This document shows positions 12,031 through 22,691 of a stretch of 64,000 bases of DNA, piece after piece; within the stretch, counting starts at the first letter, position 1; every line of letters begins with the position of its first letter. The stretch covers positions 124,001 through 188,000 of the forward strand of contig MJGA01000011.1 of NCBI GenBank assembly GCA_001910725.1, in the 5' to 3' direction. The notes under the pieces were generated by a model that worked only from the letters and a program-made list of their open reading frames with translations, was not told the DNA's origin and made no database searches. The DNA is from Phanerodontia chrysosporium. Lineage: Eukaryota; Basidiomycota; Agaricomycetes; Polyporales; Phanerochaetaceae. The position numbers and the translations under genes were made by a program.

Positions 12031-12170
12031 GAGAGCAGGGATAATAGCACTTAGGGCCTTGCCTCACCCACTTCTCATTGTATGACTTTGATACCATTTC
12101 GCACACAAGATACTAAGCTGCCGTACAGGTATGTCTTGTACGAAGAGCATGAGATACATTGGAACCTCGA

Positions 12171-14470
12171 TTAGCGACTGCCTAGCTCGTCATCATCTTG
12201 CTCAGCCCCACCCGCCTGCGCACGAGCAGCCCACTCCCGCTCACTTGCAGCCAGCGCATCGTCGTCAAGAATGGGTTTGTGCGGATTTTGTTCGTCTTTT
12301 GCTGCGCCCGCATGTTCACTTTTCGTAGTTAGTCGACTACAACTACCCTGGGACGCTACGAAATGAACATACCGTGCCTTCCGGAGAAGTTCTTTCTGGA
12401 TCGTGGCAAGGGCGCCGAAGCGCGCCGTCCGCTCATGGAAGCTCTTCAAGCCATCACGGTGAGCCTCGAAGCGAGCCTCATAGTCTTTCTGCTTGAAGTC
12501 TCGGGTGACGTGCTTACCAGTCTGCCATTCATCGAAGATATTTTCGGCCTATCGGAAGTGGCCTATCAGCACGCAGTGACCTGAGAGAAGGGTTGAAAGA
12601 CGTACCACCGTGGTAATGAGGGCAATAGTTGTGAGTGGAACACCTGGCGTGAAGTAATTAGCGCAGACGACGCCCTCGTCCTTGGCGTTTGCGAACCACA
12701 TGGTGTTTATGGTCTTCTGTATGAACGGGTGTTCGTATGCGCCCCGTCGGCTGTCAGGGTCCTGATGCAGTCGCTGAGTGCTAGACCAACAAAACGAACG
12801 CAAGAGGGGGGCACTTGCCTTGTAAATGTAGAGGGTGTGGTCTTTCAACTGCGTGACATACATCCGCAGTTGTACACGCTCCTCCCGTGTTGATGGCGCC
12901 TCAAGCTTGAAGAGTGTCTCGAGAATAGGGCGCATCTTAGTCTTGAGCTCGCCGCGCAATTGTGAGCCCCGTCGGGTAATCTAGAGAGGCGAATCAGTAT
13001 GACGGTATGCTAAACGAGGGCTGACTGTACCAGAATAAGTGTCTCCTCCGTGAACTCGAGCTCTACACCCTTTTCGTCGCATGCTCGACGCCAGCAGTCA
13101 AGGGCCATCTTCTGTTCATCCAGTTCATCAGGCCACGGATTGAGGGTACTTAGCTGGCATCGATAGTGCCGAATTGCGATTTTGAGGACAGCGCGAGCGA
13201 GGCAGTCAAGGTCTCGTGCACATAGACGGCCTCGGCTTCCGCTTCCACCTTCATTCTTCCGATGACGCTTGGAAGTGCTCGGAGTGGGCGATTGACTGCG
13301 AGACCGTGAATCGGATCGCGGATAGCCAGACCGCGGAGTATGTACTGGTGTCGTCTCTATGTTAGCATAGGGCTCGGCGGCCTGAGTGGAGTATCGGGGC
13401 TCAGAGTCGTCCTCAGCTCCGTCCAAGCCCTCGGGCTCAGGACTGACAATACGCCGTGGTGCACGGCCGTGGAATCTTGTGCGCCGATTGAGAGACGTAC
13501 TGGGCAGGGGCTCCTCATTGAGTTCGTCCCGCACATCGCCTCTCTACTCAGGTGGGCATCAAGTTAGAGCTAAAGCCCTCAAGCTCAGTGACTACGGACG
13601 TACCGGGTTTGCTCTGAGTCGGGGACGGGCTGACTGCGTTCCGAGGCAGGAGAAACAGAGCGCCGTGCCGGAAGTTCCACCCCTGCAAAGAGTTCAGCAC
13701 AGGGGCAGATGCCAATATGACTTCACGTACCAATAGAATTCCGCATGATGACTGGTGGAGGAATGTAGCTGGAGCGGGCAATGAGTTGGTGGCGCGACGT
13801 CTGCTGTACTGAATATTAGCGGCATATCACCTACCACATGCCTACCCACGCACCTCGGCGCGTGAGCCAGAATTTGATAGTTCTCGCACGCGCTGCGTGT
13901 TCTGTTCATGATGCTCGGACCGGGAGGTCTGCAGCCTTGGTGAGAGACGTTCGGTTTCACGGCGCCGGCTCGATGATACTGACTTCGTCTGTGAAGTGAC
14001 AGTTTCTACAGAGAACTTATGGAAATCTTCCGTAGTAACAGAATCAGTTCGATGATCGGTCACTTACCAATGGCATGCCGTTGTGCACAGGGGCTGTGTA
14101 TTCGAGGTCTTCCGATTCAGGATCAGATTCTGGTTAAGATGAGCACATGGCACAATGTCTATTGCGCTACATATGCAGACGTACCTGGCTGTCTACGGAA
14201 GTCGCGTGCCTCTTCCTCTGCCTGGAGTGCCCTAAGCTGCTGTTTCCTCCTGCGTTGCAACGCTTCCATTCGTTTGGCCTCCTCATCTTGCTCTACTCAC
14301 CACGAGAAATTTGTCAATCATGTTAGAACAGCTTGTTTGAAAGCAAACTTACGCCTGGCTTTTACTTTCTCGGTAGGCCTGGATACTCGGGTGCTTGTAC
14401 GTCGGTGAGGAGAACTTGCGAAGGCCGAGCTTCGCGCGGATTTTGTGCGTGGACTACGTGTTGACGCCAT
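12171..14470 (-). CDS. DUF6532-domain protein encoded inside the Plavaka element
   Basis: Eleven exons can be joined in phase (minus): 14470-14353, 14292-14185, 14129-14068, 13988-13854, 13803-13731, 13682-13604, 13541-13031, 12980-12819, 12761-12606, 12548-12373 and 12318-12171; 575 residues. The N-terminal 220 residues are Ser/Arg-rich and charged, with a helix MEALQRRRKQQLRALQAEEE. The C-terminal half is the DUF6532 domain: segments YRCQLSTLNPWPDE, RRGSQLRGELKTKMRP, AYEHPFIQKTINTMWFAN, FDEWQTGKHVTRDF and YEARFEAHRDGLKSFHE match what I recall of the family in order. The eighth intron (12818-12762) uses a GC donor. No function is known. It is divergent from the transposase and lies inside the element borders, so it is probably an accessory transposition protein or regulator. 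No disabling change was seen. Confidence 0.82.
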
Positions 14471-15370
14471 AACCATGCAGCTGCAGAGATACAGAGAGCT
14501 CGTTTGACAAGTGTGGGATGGCTCAGAAAAGATTGAGAAGGACAGATGACTGTTGTACGAAGGCTCTCGAAAACAGGTGTGGTGCTTTCAAGAATGACAT
14601 CATAGCCCTAACCCCACCCACTCGAGGGCCGAACACACGCGCTTTCCGTCCCTCTTGCTCTTCGCCGTTGTCGTCGTCGTACATGCTGCCTCCCTTCTCT
14701 CTTTGATTACAGACCCGCTATTACATCGCTGTCATGTGTGCCTGTACATGCACATTGGCAATGCCCAGGTCGCCAGGCCCTCAACTACACCTGCTCCACA
14801 ACTCTGTTCAGACTTCAGTCGTCACACTCTCCCTCATCTCGCACAACGTTGGCAAGCTCTTCTCGTACGTGCGTATCTGCGACAAACAGGGCATTACTGC
14901 CGTGGCTGCCTTTTGGCGCCATGCTGCTAGGACCAGTGCACATTCACGAAAGTTGCATGGACGCCGCCCTGATAGTGGTAGCGGTGAGTTCAGTTCATCT
15001 CCTGTGTACGCTTAGTCACCTCCTGTGTATCTGTTATCAGATTCTTGGAAGGATGGTGGGATTATGTTTTGCGAGAGTGAGCAGAGGTCAACAGTGGAAG
15101 GGGTCATGGTGAGTTCGTGTGTACGCTCCGAGAAATACATGCTAATCTCTCTCGTTGCTGTGGTAGTTAACCTGGAAGTTATGTCTATGTAGCCTTGTAA
15201 TAGATGTCCTTTCAACACAGCTCTGCTGCTAGCAAGTGTGAACCTCACGAACTGCAAGATTGTGCGCACCTCGACGACGAAAATTCGAGAATATTACTCC
15301 ACCACAGGTTCGGAGGGGGCTGGTAATCCAATACACTCACGCTGCGACTTCTCAGTTGCTAATCTGTCAG
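14471..15370. promoter_or_regulatory. Divergent promoter region of the Plavaka element
   Basis: About 900 bases between the DUF6532 start and the transposase start contain no supported exon. Both promoters should be here. Small open frames (14655-15112) have no acceptable splice links to either gene. Confidence 0.4.
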
Positions 15371-18300
15371 ATGCCCACCTGTACCAGCTGCGGCCAAACA
15401 CTTCCGACTTCTGAAGGCCTGCGCAAACACACAAAGCAATCCCGCTGCTATGAAGCATGGAAGCGGCAATTTGGTGCTCTCGTAGCTCGATCAACCAGGC
15501 GCCGCAGTGCACCATCCCAAGAAGAGAGTCTTAGGGATGAGAGCGCAGGGATGCCTGGAGCGCAAGGACCTTCTGAAGATGTCGAGGTCGAGATCGCCCC
15601 ACCTCCCTCTTCTGTCCCAATCAACAATTCCTCGGACGACGACCAACCTGAAGGCGTATCACATCACTTCTTCCAGTCGGCGACAGCTACACGACATATT
15701 GAACCCTTTCCAATGCCTGCTGGCCTCGGACTAGGGCAGAAGAGCACGCCTTTCGAGAAGATTCATCAACGAGAACAGGCCCATAACGAGGATCCTTGGG
15801 CGCCATTCAAAGACGTAGACGAGTACGTTGTTGCGAGGTGGCTTAACAATAGTGTCGGCCAGAATGAGACGGATACATTCTTGAAGCTGCCACTGGTACG
15901 TAAGTCTAATTCGCTTCAAAGTACTGTAGGCTTATGGATATACGTCTCCCAGATTCGCAAACGCGCACAGCTGTCGTACCTGAACAGGCGTGCCTACCTT
16001 CGCAAGATTGACGGTATACGGACCCGTGGAGCACCGTGGATCGAACAGCGCATCACGATAGCAGGTGACGTTGTCAACGGCCAGTTACGCCGAGAAGTCG
16101 TCGAACTATGGCGACGTGATCCTGTTGAGTGTGTGCGCGAACTGCTGGGGAACCCGGCCTTTCGCGAACACCTTGCATATGCGCCGGAACGGGTTTATAG
16201 CGATTCGAGGGGCAAGAACCGTATCTTCGACGAGATGTGGACTGGTGACACCTGGTGGAAACTTCAGGTGCGTAAGTCTGCCGTGGCCAGTGTCATATCG
16301 GACTAACGTGGTGCAATAGGAGCGGCTCCCCTCTGGCGCAACAGTTGCACCAATGATTCTTGCGTCCGACAAAACGAAGCTCACCAACTTTCGAGGTGAT
16401 GCCACGGCTTGGCCTGTCTACCTCACAATAGGCAACATTGAGTCCTCTGTCCGACTCAAACCGTCCGCCCGTGCCATGGTTCTTGTCGCCTACCTGCCAG
16501 TCCCGAAACTCGACTGCATCACATCAGACTCTGCACGGTCATCCGTGGCATACCAACTCTTTCACTATTGTATGCGGCTAGTTCTGGAACCCCTTGCCCG
16601 AGCAGGTCAAACAGGCATCGACATGGTCTGTGCCGATCGCTGGGTACGCCGGGTGTTTCCAATCTTGGCGGCATATGTGTGCGACCACCCGGAGCGATGC
16701 CTTGTTGCTTGCAGCAAGGAGAATTGGTGTCCAATCTGCCGCGCCCCTCCTGACATCTCAGGCGACCTCATCCCAGACGATGACATAGAATACCGAGAAC
16801 CACAGCGCACACTCAGAATCATCGAACAGAAGACGTCCGGCCGGCGAGTCCGAGCATTCAAGGACGAGGGTCTCCGTGCTATTGCGCACCCATTTTGGAA
16901 GGATCTCCCTCATACAGATATCTTCCGGTGCTTCGCTCCTGACTTTCTTCATCAGCTGCACAAGGGGCTCTTCAAGGAGCACCTAGTCGACTGGTGCACC
17001 TCAATTGTCGGTGAGAACGAGATCGACGAGCGCTTTCGCGCAATGTCACGCCACGCTGATCTGCGGCACTTCAAGAATGGGATCTCGGCCGTGTCACAAT
17101 GGACAGGTACTGAGTGCAAGGAGATGGAGAAGGTCTGGATTGGTGTACTTGCAGGAGTCTCCGAACCAGAGGTTTTGCAGGCGGCACGTGCTCTGCTCGA
17201 TTTCACGTACCTTGCTCAGATCCGCACCCAGACAACCGAGACACTACAAGCTTTGCAAGACGCTCTTGAGCGATTTCACCGACACAAGCAAGTTTTTGTT
17301 CAGCTCGGCATACGAGAAGACTTTAACTTTCCGAAGATCCATGCTATCCAGCACTACATCCAGTCCATTCAAGGTCTCGGAAGCGGCGGCAACTTCAACA
17401 CAGAGCTTCCCGAACGCCTCCATATTGACTACGCGAAGAACGCCTACCGAGCATCAAACCGCCGCGCATATGTCTGACAAATGACGGCATGGCTTGAACG
17501 GCAGGAGGCAATCCATCGCTTTGATGCCTACCTTGCCTGGCGAGGCATCGACGTTCCTGTCAAAGTACGAGAGTTGGGTGAGGACGTCCCCAAGGGGAGC
17601 GAGATGGACGACGAGATGGAGGAGTTAGTGAACATTCCCGAAGACGACGAAGAAGACAGTGGTTTGCCGCAGCGGCTCACAACCAGAATTCTCGTCCCGA
17701 AGACACCCAGCTGCACCGCAGTCTCAGTAGCTTCGATAGAAGCTAACTACGGTGCGTCACGCTTTCTGGAGTGCCTCTCTGAGTATCTACGCCAAAATTA
17801 CCCTCCAGTATATCGTGGCACGGTCATGCTCCCTAATGCCAGCGATCTTTTCGAAGTATACAACCAAGTCCGTATAAGGCTTCCAAGCATGCCCGAAATC
17901 GAACACAGAGCTCGAATCGACCGGATCCGTGCCATCCCAGCAACTGCAAGTGCCCCGACATGGTCTGTGCGACGAGACGGTATCTTTGATACTGCCCTCT
18001 TTCTTGATGAAGAAGGCCTCGGTCGAGATAGCCGGGGCATGTTATATGGTGCGCCAGCTGACGACATACTTGTTTTCTCGGAGACTAATAAATGCTTCTC
18101 GCAGGACTTCGCGCAGCACAAGTGCGAATCATCTTTGAGCTGCCGGAATACCTCCGCATTCCTGGCAAACAAGGACGTCAAACGCTTGCCTACATCGAGT
18201 GGTTCACCCCATTTGATGCCTTTGATCACACTGTTGGCATGTATGAAGTGTCGCGGTCTTACTATCGTGGCCGAGGCGGACGACGGGAGGCGGCAGTCAT

Positions 18301-18463
18301 TCCCATTGATCGGCTCGTGCGGGCATGCCACCTCCTCCCAAAATTTGGAGGAAAGGTAGGCAGCGGGTGGACTGCAGGAAATGTCCTTGACACTTGCAGG
18401 AAGTTCTACTTCAACTCATGGATTGATCTTGTCATGTATTATACCGTTCAGATGAGTTGTTGA
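15371..18463 (+). pseudogene. Plavaka transposase with one internal stop
   Basis: DDE-type transposase of the basidiomycete Plavaka lineage (CACTA superfamily). Exons: 15371-15895, 15953-16267, 16320-18048 and 18105-18463, all in phase, about 975 codons. The N-terminal C2H2-like zinc finger CTSCGQTLPTSEGLRKH is the usual start. Then come WPVYLTIGNI, WCPICRAPPD, APDFLHQLHKGLFKEHLVDW and FNTELPERLHIDYAKNAYR, all characteristic. At 17475-17477 a TGA interrupts AYV-stop-QMTAWLERQ; the frame and homology continue unbroken after it, to LPEYLRIPGKQ and a normal C-terminus at 18461-18463. A single base change explains the stop; no frameshifts were found. The copy is young but probably inactive unless the stop is read through or is a sequence error. 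It needs intact partners elsewhere to move. Confidence 0.9.
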
Positions 18464-18589
18464 ACTTACTTGCCTTTTTGGGATGCAAGTGTTGGAGCGT
18501 GAGCCTGCTTGGCCAGTCTCGAAGGCGCGATACTCCCACAGGGACGGCACACGGTAGCTACGACACATGGTTATATCTGCAGTGTTTCT

Positions 18590-18714
18590 GTAGGTATAAT
18601 AGCCCGCATATGCCTACAGTGCCTACCTATACCTACAAAGTCTTGACCCTACCTACGAAGCCTACTAGCCCTCTCACGCGGCTGCCTGCCTATACTGCCA
18701 GACCCTATTTCCTG
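18590..18714. repeat. Right terminal/subterminal repeats of the Plavaka element
   Basis: The same short motif recurs in inverse orientation (CCTAC, GCCTAC, ACCTAC), ending at CCCTATTTCCTG next to the restored coding sequence. It mirrors the left array. Confidence 0.65.
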
Positions 18715-20138
18715 AAGTGCGCATTCCATCCGTAGAAATGCGGCAATACATAGATAAGCAGAGAGAGGTTGAGTGGCACGACTCTCCACAGCTTGGAGGT
18801 GGTGGCAATGTCAATGACCACATTTCCTAGCCCTCGATGAGGGTCCACGAGTGTGCTTGGCCATGATTTGCTCAAATCTGCTCCTCGGGAGGCGTAAAAA
18901 TGGGCCGCACGGGAAGCAAAAACCAAGCGATTATGGTCAGATGATCCTGGCTGAATGATGCGCTGGGTGACAACCAATAGATGAGTCTGTGATGCATCTT
19001 GTGGATGTATCTGCGGGATTGCCTTCTCATTGCAGGGGGGGTTGTAGAGGAAGTCGGTGTTTGGAATGGGATATACAGGTCGAGAGTCGTTCAAGTTGTG
19101 ACTGTCAGATGGTCCTGCTTGGATAACTTCGTGATGCTGCGACGGATGGATGAAACAGTCCCACTCTGCTTCATCATCTTGACCTGCGGGCACTTGGCCC
19201 CCGAGAATATATTTTATAGAGGGTGCCAGCATCCGTAGCAAGGCTGCCAAATCGCAAGCCTGAGGCCCGATGATCGTTGTCGGTTCCAAGATATTAAGGG
19301 GTTTATTCCACCATATGATATACGTGAGTACGGTGCAGAGAGAGTGGGCGAGAGTGGTTATCTCAAGAAGGCTAAGTGGTAGCGACTGATGACGACGGGC
19401 AAGGCAGGATGTGCAAAAGAAGATGAGTTGTGACACTAGAAGGGCTTTGGCGAGTCCATCGGCCTTGCTGCGATCTTGTATGTTACTCTTGGTCAAGCCT
19501 GGGACCAACTCTGGGGCGTATGCGATGAGAAACTTGACTCCAGATGGCGATAAGGTAAAACGAGTCTCTTCATCCACTATGAAATAGGGAGTGGTATCAA
19601 GGACGAATCCACCCATGGCGGCATAGAATCCATGAGTCATTGTCCACTTCAAGCCCTGCAAGGAACTTCAGATAATCTTGCATGGTAGGTGATCGACTGT
19701 AAGAACGTACCCTCGACCTCGCAGTCGCCGCTAAGTCACGGGCCATCCACCACTGGCACACCGCAGTATTGAGGAGAGCCGCAGGGGCAAGCAGGCCGTT
19801 GACAAGCCAACCGATCTTGGACAGGACGTTGCGTATCGAAGATCTTCGCGAAGGAATATCAACGTGGATTGCACTCCAGAGGCAGATGGTGAGGGTCGAC
19901 AAACATGTGGATATGATGTTGAAAGTTCCGCGAAAATTGGGCTCAGCTTTCCAGGTGGTAGTAAACGATGCAGATGTGATATTGAGCATCGTTCGACGGA
20001 TGGCACGGGTCGAGGTAAGAGGGAAACTGTCTGACCTGCAACATGCACAGCTGACGTTTAAATCAGTATGAGCATTCACATATCAGGTTTGAAAGTTTTC
20101 CTGTTCTGGATTGCGAATCCTTGTCACACGCCTGAACC

Positions 20139-21851
20139 CTACATCTGGAAGTGCGCTTTTTCTCCGTAGGGCATACCCCGGCTATGTAGGGCTTTGTAGG
20201 GCGGGGCCGCCCTATGTAGGAGTATGTAGGACTGCCGCGGCCGCCAGAGGCTTCCCGCGTGCGCTGTAGCGCTCGATAGGACGCCCCTGCCCTATATAGG
20301 CACGCGCGTCCTACCGGGCCCTACATAGGTTCGCTCGCTCCTCCATCGGCCTCAACAACGCTATGGCGGCCTGCGTTGCTCAATGCAGCCCGCCATCCCC
20401 CTCCTTCTTATCAACTCAGAACGTCGCATGCGCTGCTCCCATGCCTGTCTTCGAGAGCCCCCTGGTCACTGGCCGCACCTACAGGTTCAAGACCCCGCCG
20501 CCTCGCCTCCTTTTCCTCCGTGAGGCTCCAAGACGCAAGAGACAGCGGACCGCGCCAACTCAGCCCAAACGGCCGCAATCGAAGACAGACGAATGGGTCC
20601 AGCGCCGCCTTGCTGCATCAAAGCACGAACGAACAGGCTCATCGAGCAGACCCGCGATGCGGAAAGACTTGCTATGCGCACTTGAGATCCGGGCCATCGA
20701 TGTAAGTCTACCACTCTTTCTGCCTTTGTTTGACCCTTACACACCGCATTGCACTTAGCTCTCACCCACTCCAGGCGGGCCCTTCGAAGACCCAACGCTG
20801 TTTGCTCTCACCCTCACGGTCCTTGGCCCAGAAGGTTCCCATGCGCCCCTTCCCCAGAGCCCGACTGCCGCCATCGACGTGTACTGCGGGCTCGCCGGAT
20901 GACGACGACGCTCCATTGTGGCTCGCGCGCTGGCCTCAGGTGACCACATTCGACGTCTCGGACAGCCGCGCAGCCCTTGCGAACTTATGCATGCGGTTCA
21001 TAGCACATCGTGCAAACCTTGAGATGGTGCGTCCCCAGTACTATCTTTGATCTGCAGTGTACTGACCTCGGGTGTCTCTAGCCAGGACTATCTATTCAAA
21101 TGGTGGAATGGGCGCTGCTGGCCTCGGTGAGTATTCAAACTTCGGCTGTTACTTGCTGACTGACAGACATAGTCCAACACACATGTCGCCGACACTATCC
21201 GATGCAAGGCGGTCGCTCTCGGCTTCTCACCATGAGAAAGCCATCAAAGTACATGCCTGCCACACTAAGAGCGGCTCCTGACTGCAGTCACGTACGTCCA
21301 ACTTCCATGACCCCGGGCCACCCATGGCTACACGCACTCATCTATATACTGACCTGCATCTCATCTAGATCTTACTGCGCTCAACAAGAGGCCGAGTCCG
21401 ATACAGGCGGCACAAGCTCACAAGGGTCGAGAAATTGGAACCTCGACGATGAAGAGGTCGCTGAGTCCGTCGTCGTGTAATGACACAGGGTAGCCCAAGT
21501 ATGATATATTATAATAAACTGCTACTAGTAGTTCTACACCGTGTGTTCCCTAGCGCGAAGAATGTGCCCTCGCGGAGCCGCCGTGGGCCCGCCGTGAGGC
21601 AACGCAATGCCACCCGACGAATTGGGCGCGACGCCGCGTCGGCGCGGGTTGAAACCTGTAGGGCGCTGTAGGCTTCATAGGGCCCCGAGGCGCAATAGGG
21701 CCCCGAGGGCAATAGGGCCTGTAGGGCTACCCTACAGCGCCCTACGTAGGATATGCGCGGTCTACATAAAGGGGTAAGTACCTCTGGTCCCTATGAGCCC
21801 TACAGCGCCCTCCGTAGGGCACTATAGGAAACAACCACTTCCCAGATGTAG
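20139..21851. mobile_element. Second, 1.7-kb element with Plavaka-like ends
   Basis: The left end reads CTACATCTGGAAGTGCGC and the right end, inverted, reads CTACATCTGGGAAGTGG, a clear short terminal inverted repeat. The same CTRCATCTGG core forms the left end of the 6.9-kb element. Subterminal arrays of GTAGGGC (left, to about 20340) and CCCTAC/TAGGGC (right, from about 21655) face each other. No transposase is present, so it is non-autonomous or carries an unknown gene. No convincing target duplication was found. It lies about 60 bases upstream of the start of the split membrane-protein gene and may also have displaced that gene's 5' end. Confidence 0.6.
20363..21493 (+). CDS. Hypothetical, possibly decayed gene inside the second element
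   Basis: Exon 1 (20363-20702) encodes a basic Pro/Arg/Lys-rich stretch with PMPVFESPLVTGRTYRFKTPPPRLL and ends at a good donor (gtaagt). After an intron (20703-20759) the frame continues LSPTPGGPFEDPTLFALTLTVLG, then meets a stop. A neighbouring frame picks up DDDDAPLWLARWPQVTTFDVSD to about 21024, where another donor follows. Later pieces (21082-21125; 21370-21493, either frame) are less certain. The phase break near 20899 suggests a damaged gene. No domain is recognised. It has the composition of coding sequence and sits entirely between the element ends, so it is likely element-encoded. Confidence 0.3.
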
Positions 21852-22691
21852 TTGGATATTAGGACCCTAGTCAGGTATTGCGACCCTAGGCTGGCATGAG
21901 GCTCATAAATTCCTGTTAGGTCCAACTTTATTTAGCCCGAAGTGTACGAAATGACATCTTCCATGAGCGAAGACGCCTCATGTCCACTCACGTCGAGGCA
22001 CGGGGGCGACGGGAGCTCCGCATTTCAGTTGTATGACAGCCGCCCTCAACGAGGTATTGGCGTGGTCCGTGAGGTGATCGTATCATAGGTGTCAGACCCT
22101 CGCATGTCGACAGCGCAATCTCGTGGGCAAGTCGACAGGGAGCGTGGATAGAGGTCGGGAGCCCAGACTATGGGATTCGGCGAGTGTGGTGTGGAATATA
22201 CCTCCGCCATTCCACTGCGAGCGTTTTAGTGAGTCTCAGGCGATATCGAGAAAGATGAATGGTAACTGCAAAACACTCACCTATCGTTTTTACGGGGTAG
22301 GATGCTGCACAGGATAGCCTACAGGCTCTAACAGCAGAAGAGGAACAACAGCACGACCAATGAGCCGGCCGATCAAGTGATGAGATGTGCAGGCGATGAA
22401 TGAAACATGGAGGCCACGACTCGGAGATTCTTGCGTTGCACGCAGACACACTGAAGCAAGAGATCTGAAAAGCTGAAGCGCTTGACATCTAGCATCGTGC
22501 TCGCCAATGGCCGCGTGAAGGAAAGCGTTCTCATTATGGAAAGTCAGTACGAACGAGTTTTACATCACTGATCTCCATGCGGTTCCGAACGTCCACGTCG
22601 AACGCGGGAATGGCCATCCGCGGTGCTTGCTGCGCACACTGCGCAGGCTCCAACATCGACGACCTCGACGTCGTCGAAACTAGCGTATAGG
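21852..22691. other. Intergenic, no gene seen
   Basis: The region between the second element and the serine-hydrolase gene has only short open frames without splice support. The last 100 bases should contain the promoter of the next gene. Confidence 0.45.

Larger units (their letters stand above)
11808..18714. mobile_element. Plavaka-type CACTA/EnSpm DNA transposon, 6.9 kb
   Basis: Borders are inferred from the interrupted membrane-protein gene: AA at 11806-11807 and AA at 18715-18716 look like a 2-bp target duplication, and excision with one AA restores the reading frame. The left end reads CTGCATCTGGAAAAATGGGG. The right end, read inward on the minus strand, starts CAGGAAATAGGG. The terminal inverted repeats are short and imperfect (shared core GGAAAwAkGGG). 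Both ends carry inverted arrays of GTAGG/TAGGC. Inside are the transposase (+, 15371-18463) and a DUF6532 gene (-, 14470-12171), divergently transcribed from a shared middle region. The transposase has one in-frame TGA, so this copy is probably non-autonomous now. Confidence 0.85.
11493..20079 (-). pseudogene. Multi-pass membrane-protein gene split by the Plavaka element
   Basis: Member of a large Agaricomycete membrane-protein family of unknown function. Exon 1 (20079-19711; upstream start uncertain, alternative ATG at 19989) carries FRGTFNIISTCLSTLTICLW, a family signature. After an intron (19710-19656), exon 2 begins GLKWTMTHGFYAAMGGF and continues with RSKADGLAKALLVSQ and IIWWNKPLN, with several membrane helices. 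At 18717 the frame runs into foreign DNA and stops after three codons. The missing C-terminus (PTPLEHSLWRIAIAG, two further helices, ending PPGSFALPKLSSYW) lies 6.9 kb away at 11807-11493 on the same strand. Removing 11808-18716, that is the element plus one AA copy, restores one open frame of about 540 residues across the join, with codons for His-Phe-Pro-Thr-Pro. The gene was therefore intact before insertion and is now broken. Confidence 0.85.

Noticed and set aside
17475..17477. Selenocysteine or programmed readthrough at the transposase TGA
   Set aside because: Fungi generally lack selenocysteine insertion, and no readthrough context was recognised; a point mutation or sequence error is simpler.
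22168..22488. 106-codon minus-strand frame rich in Ser and Cys
   Set aside because: No splice partners and low-information composition; likely chance.
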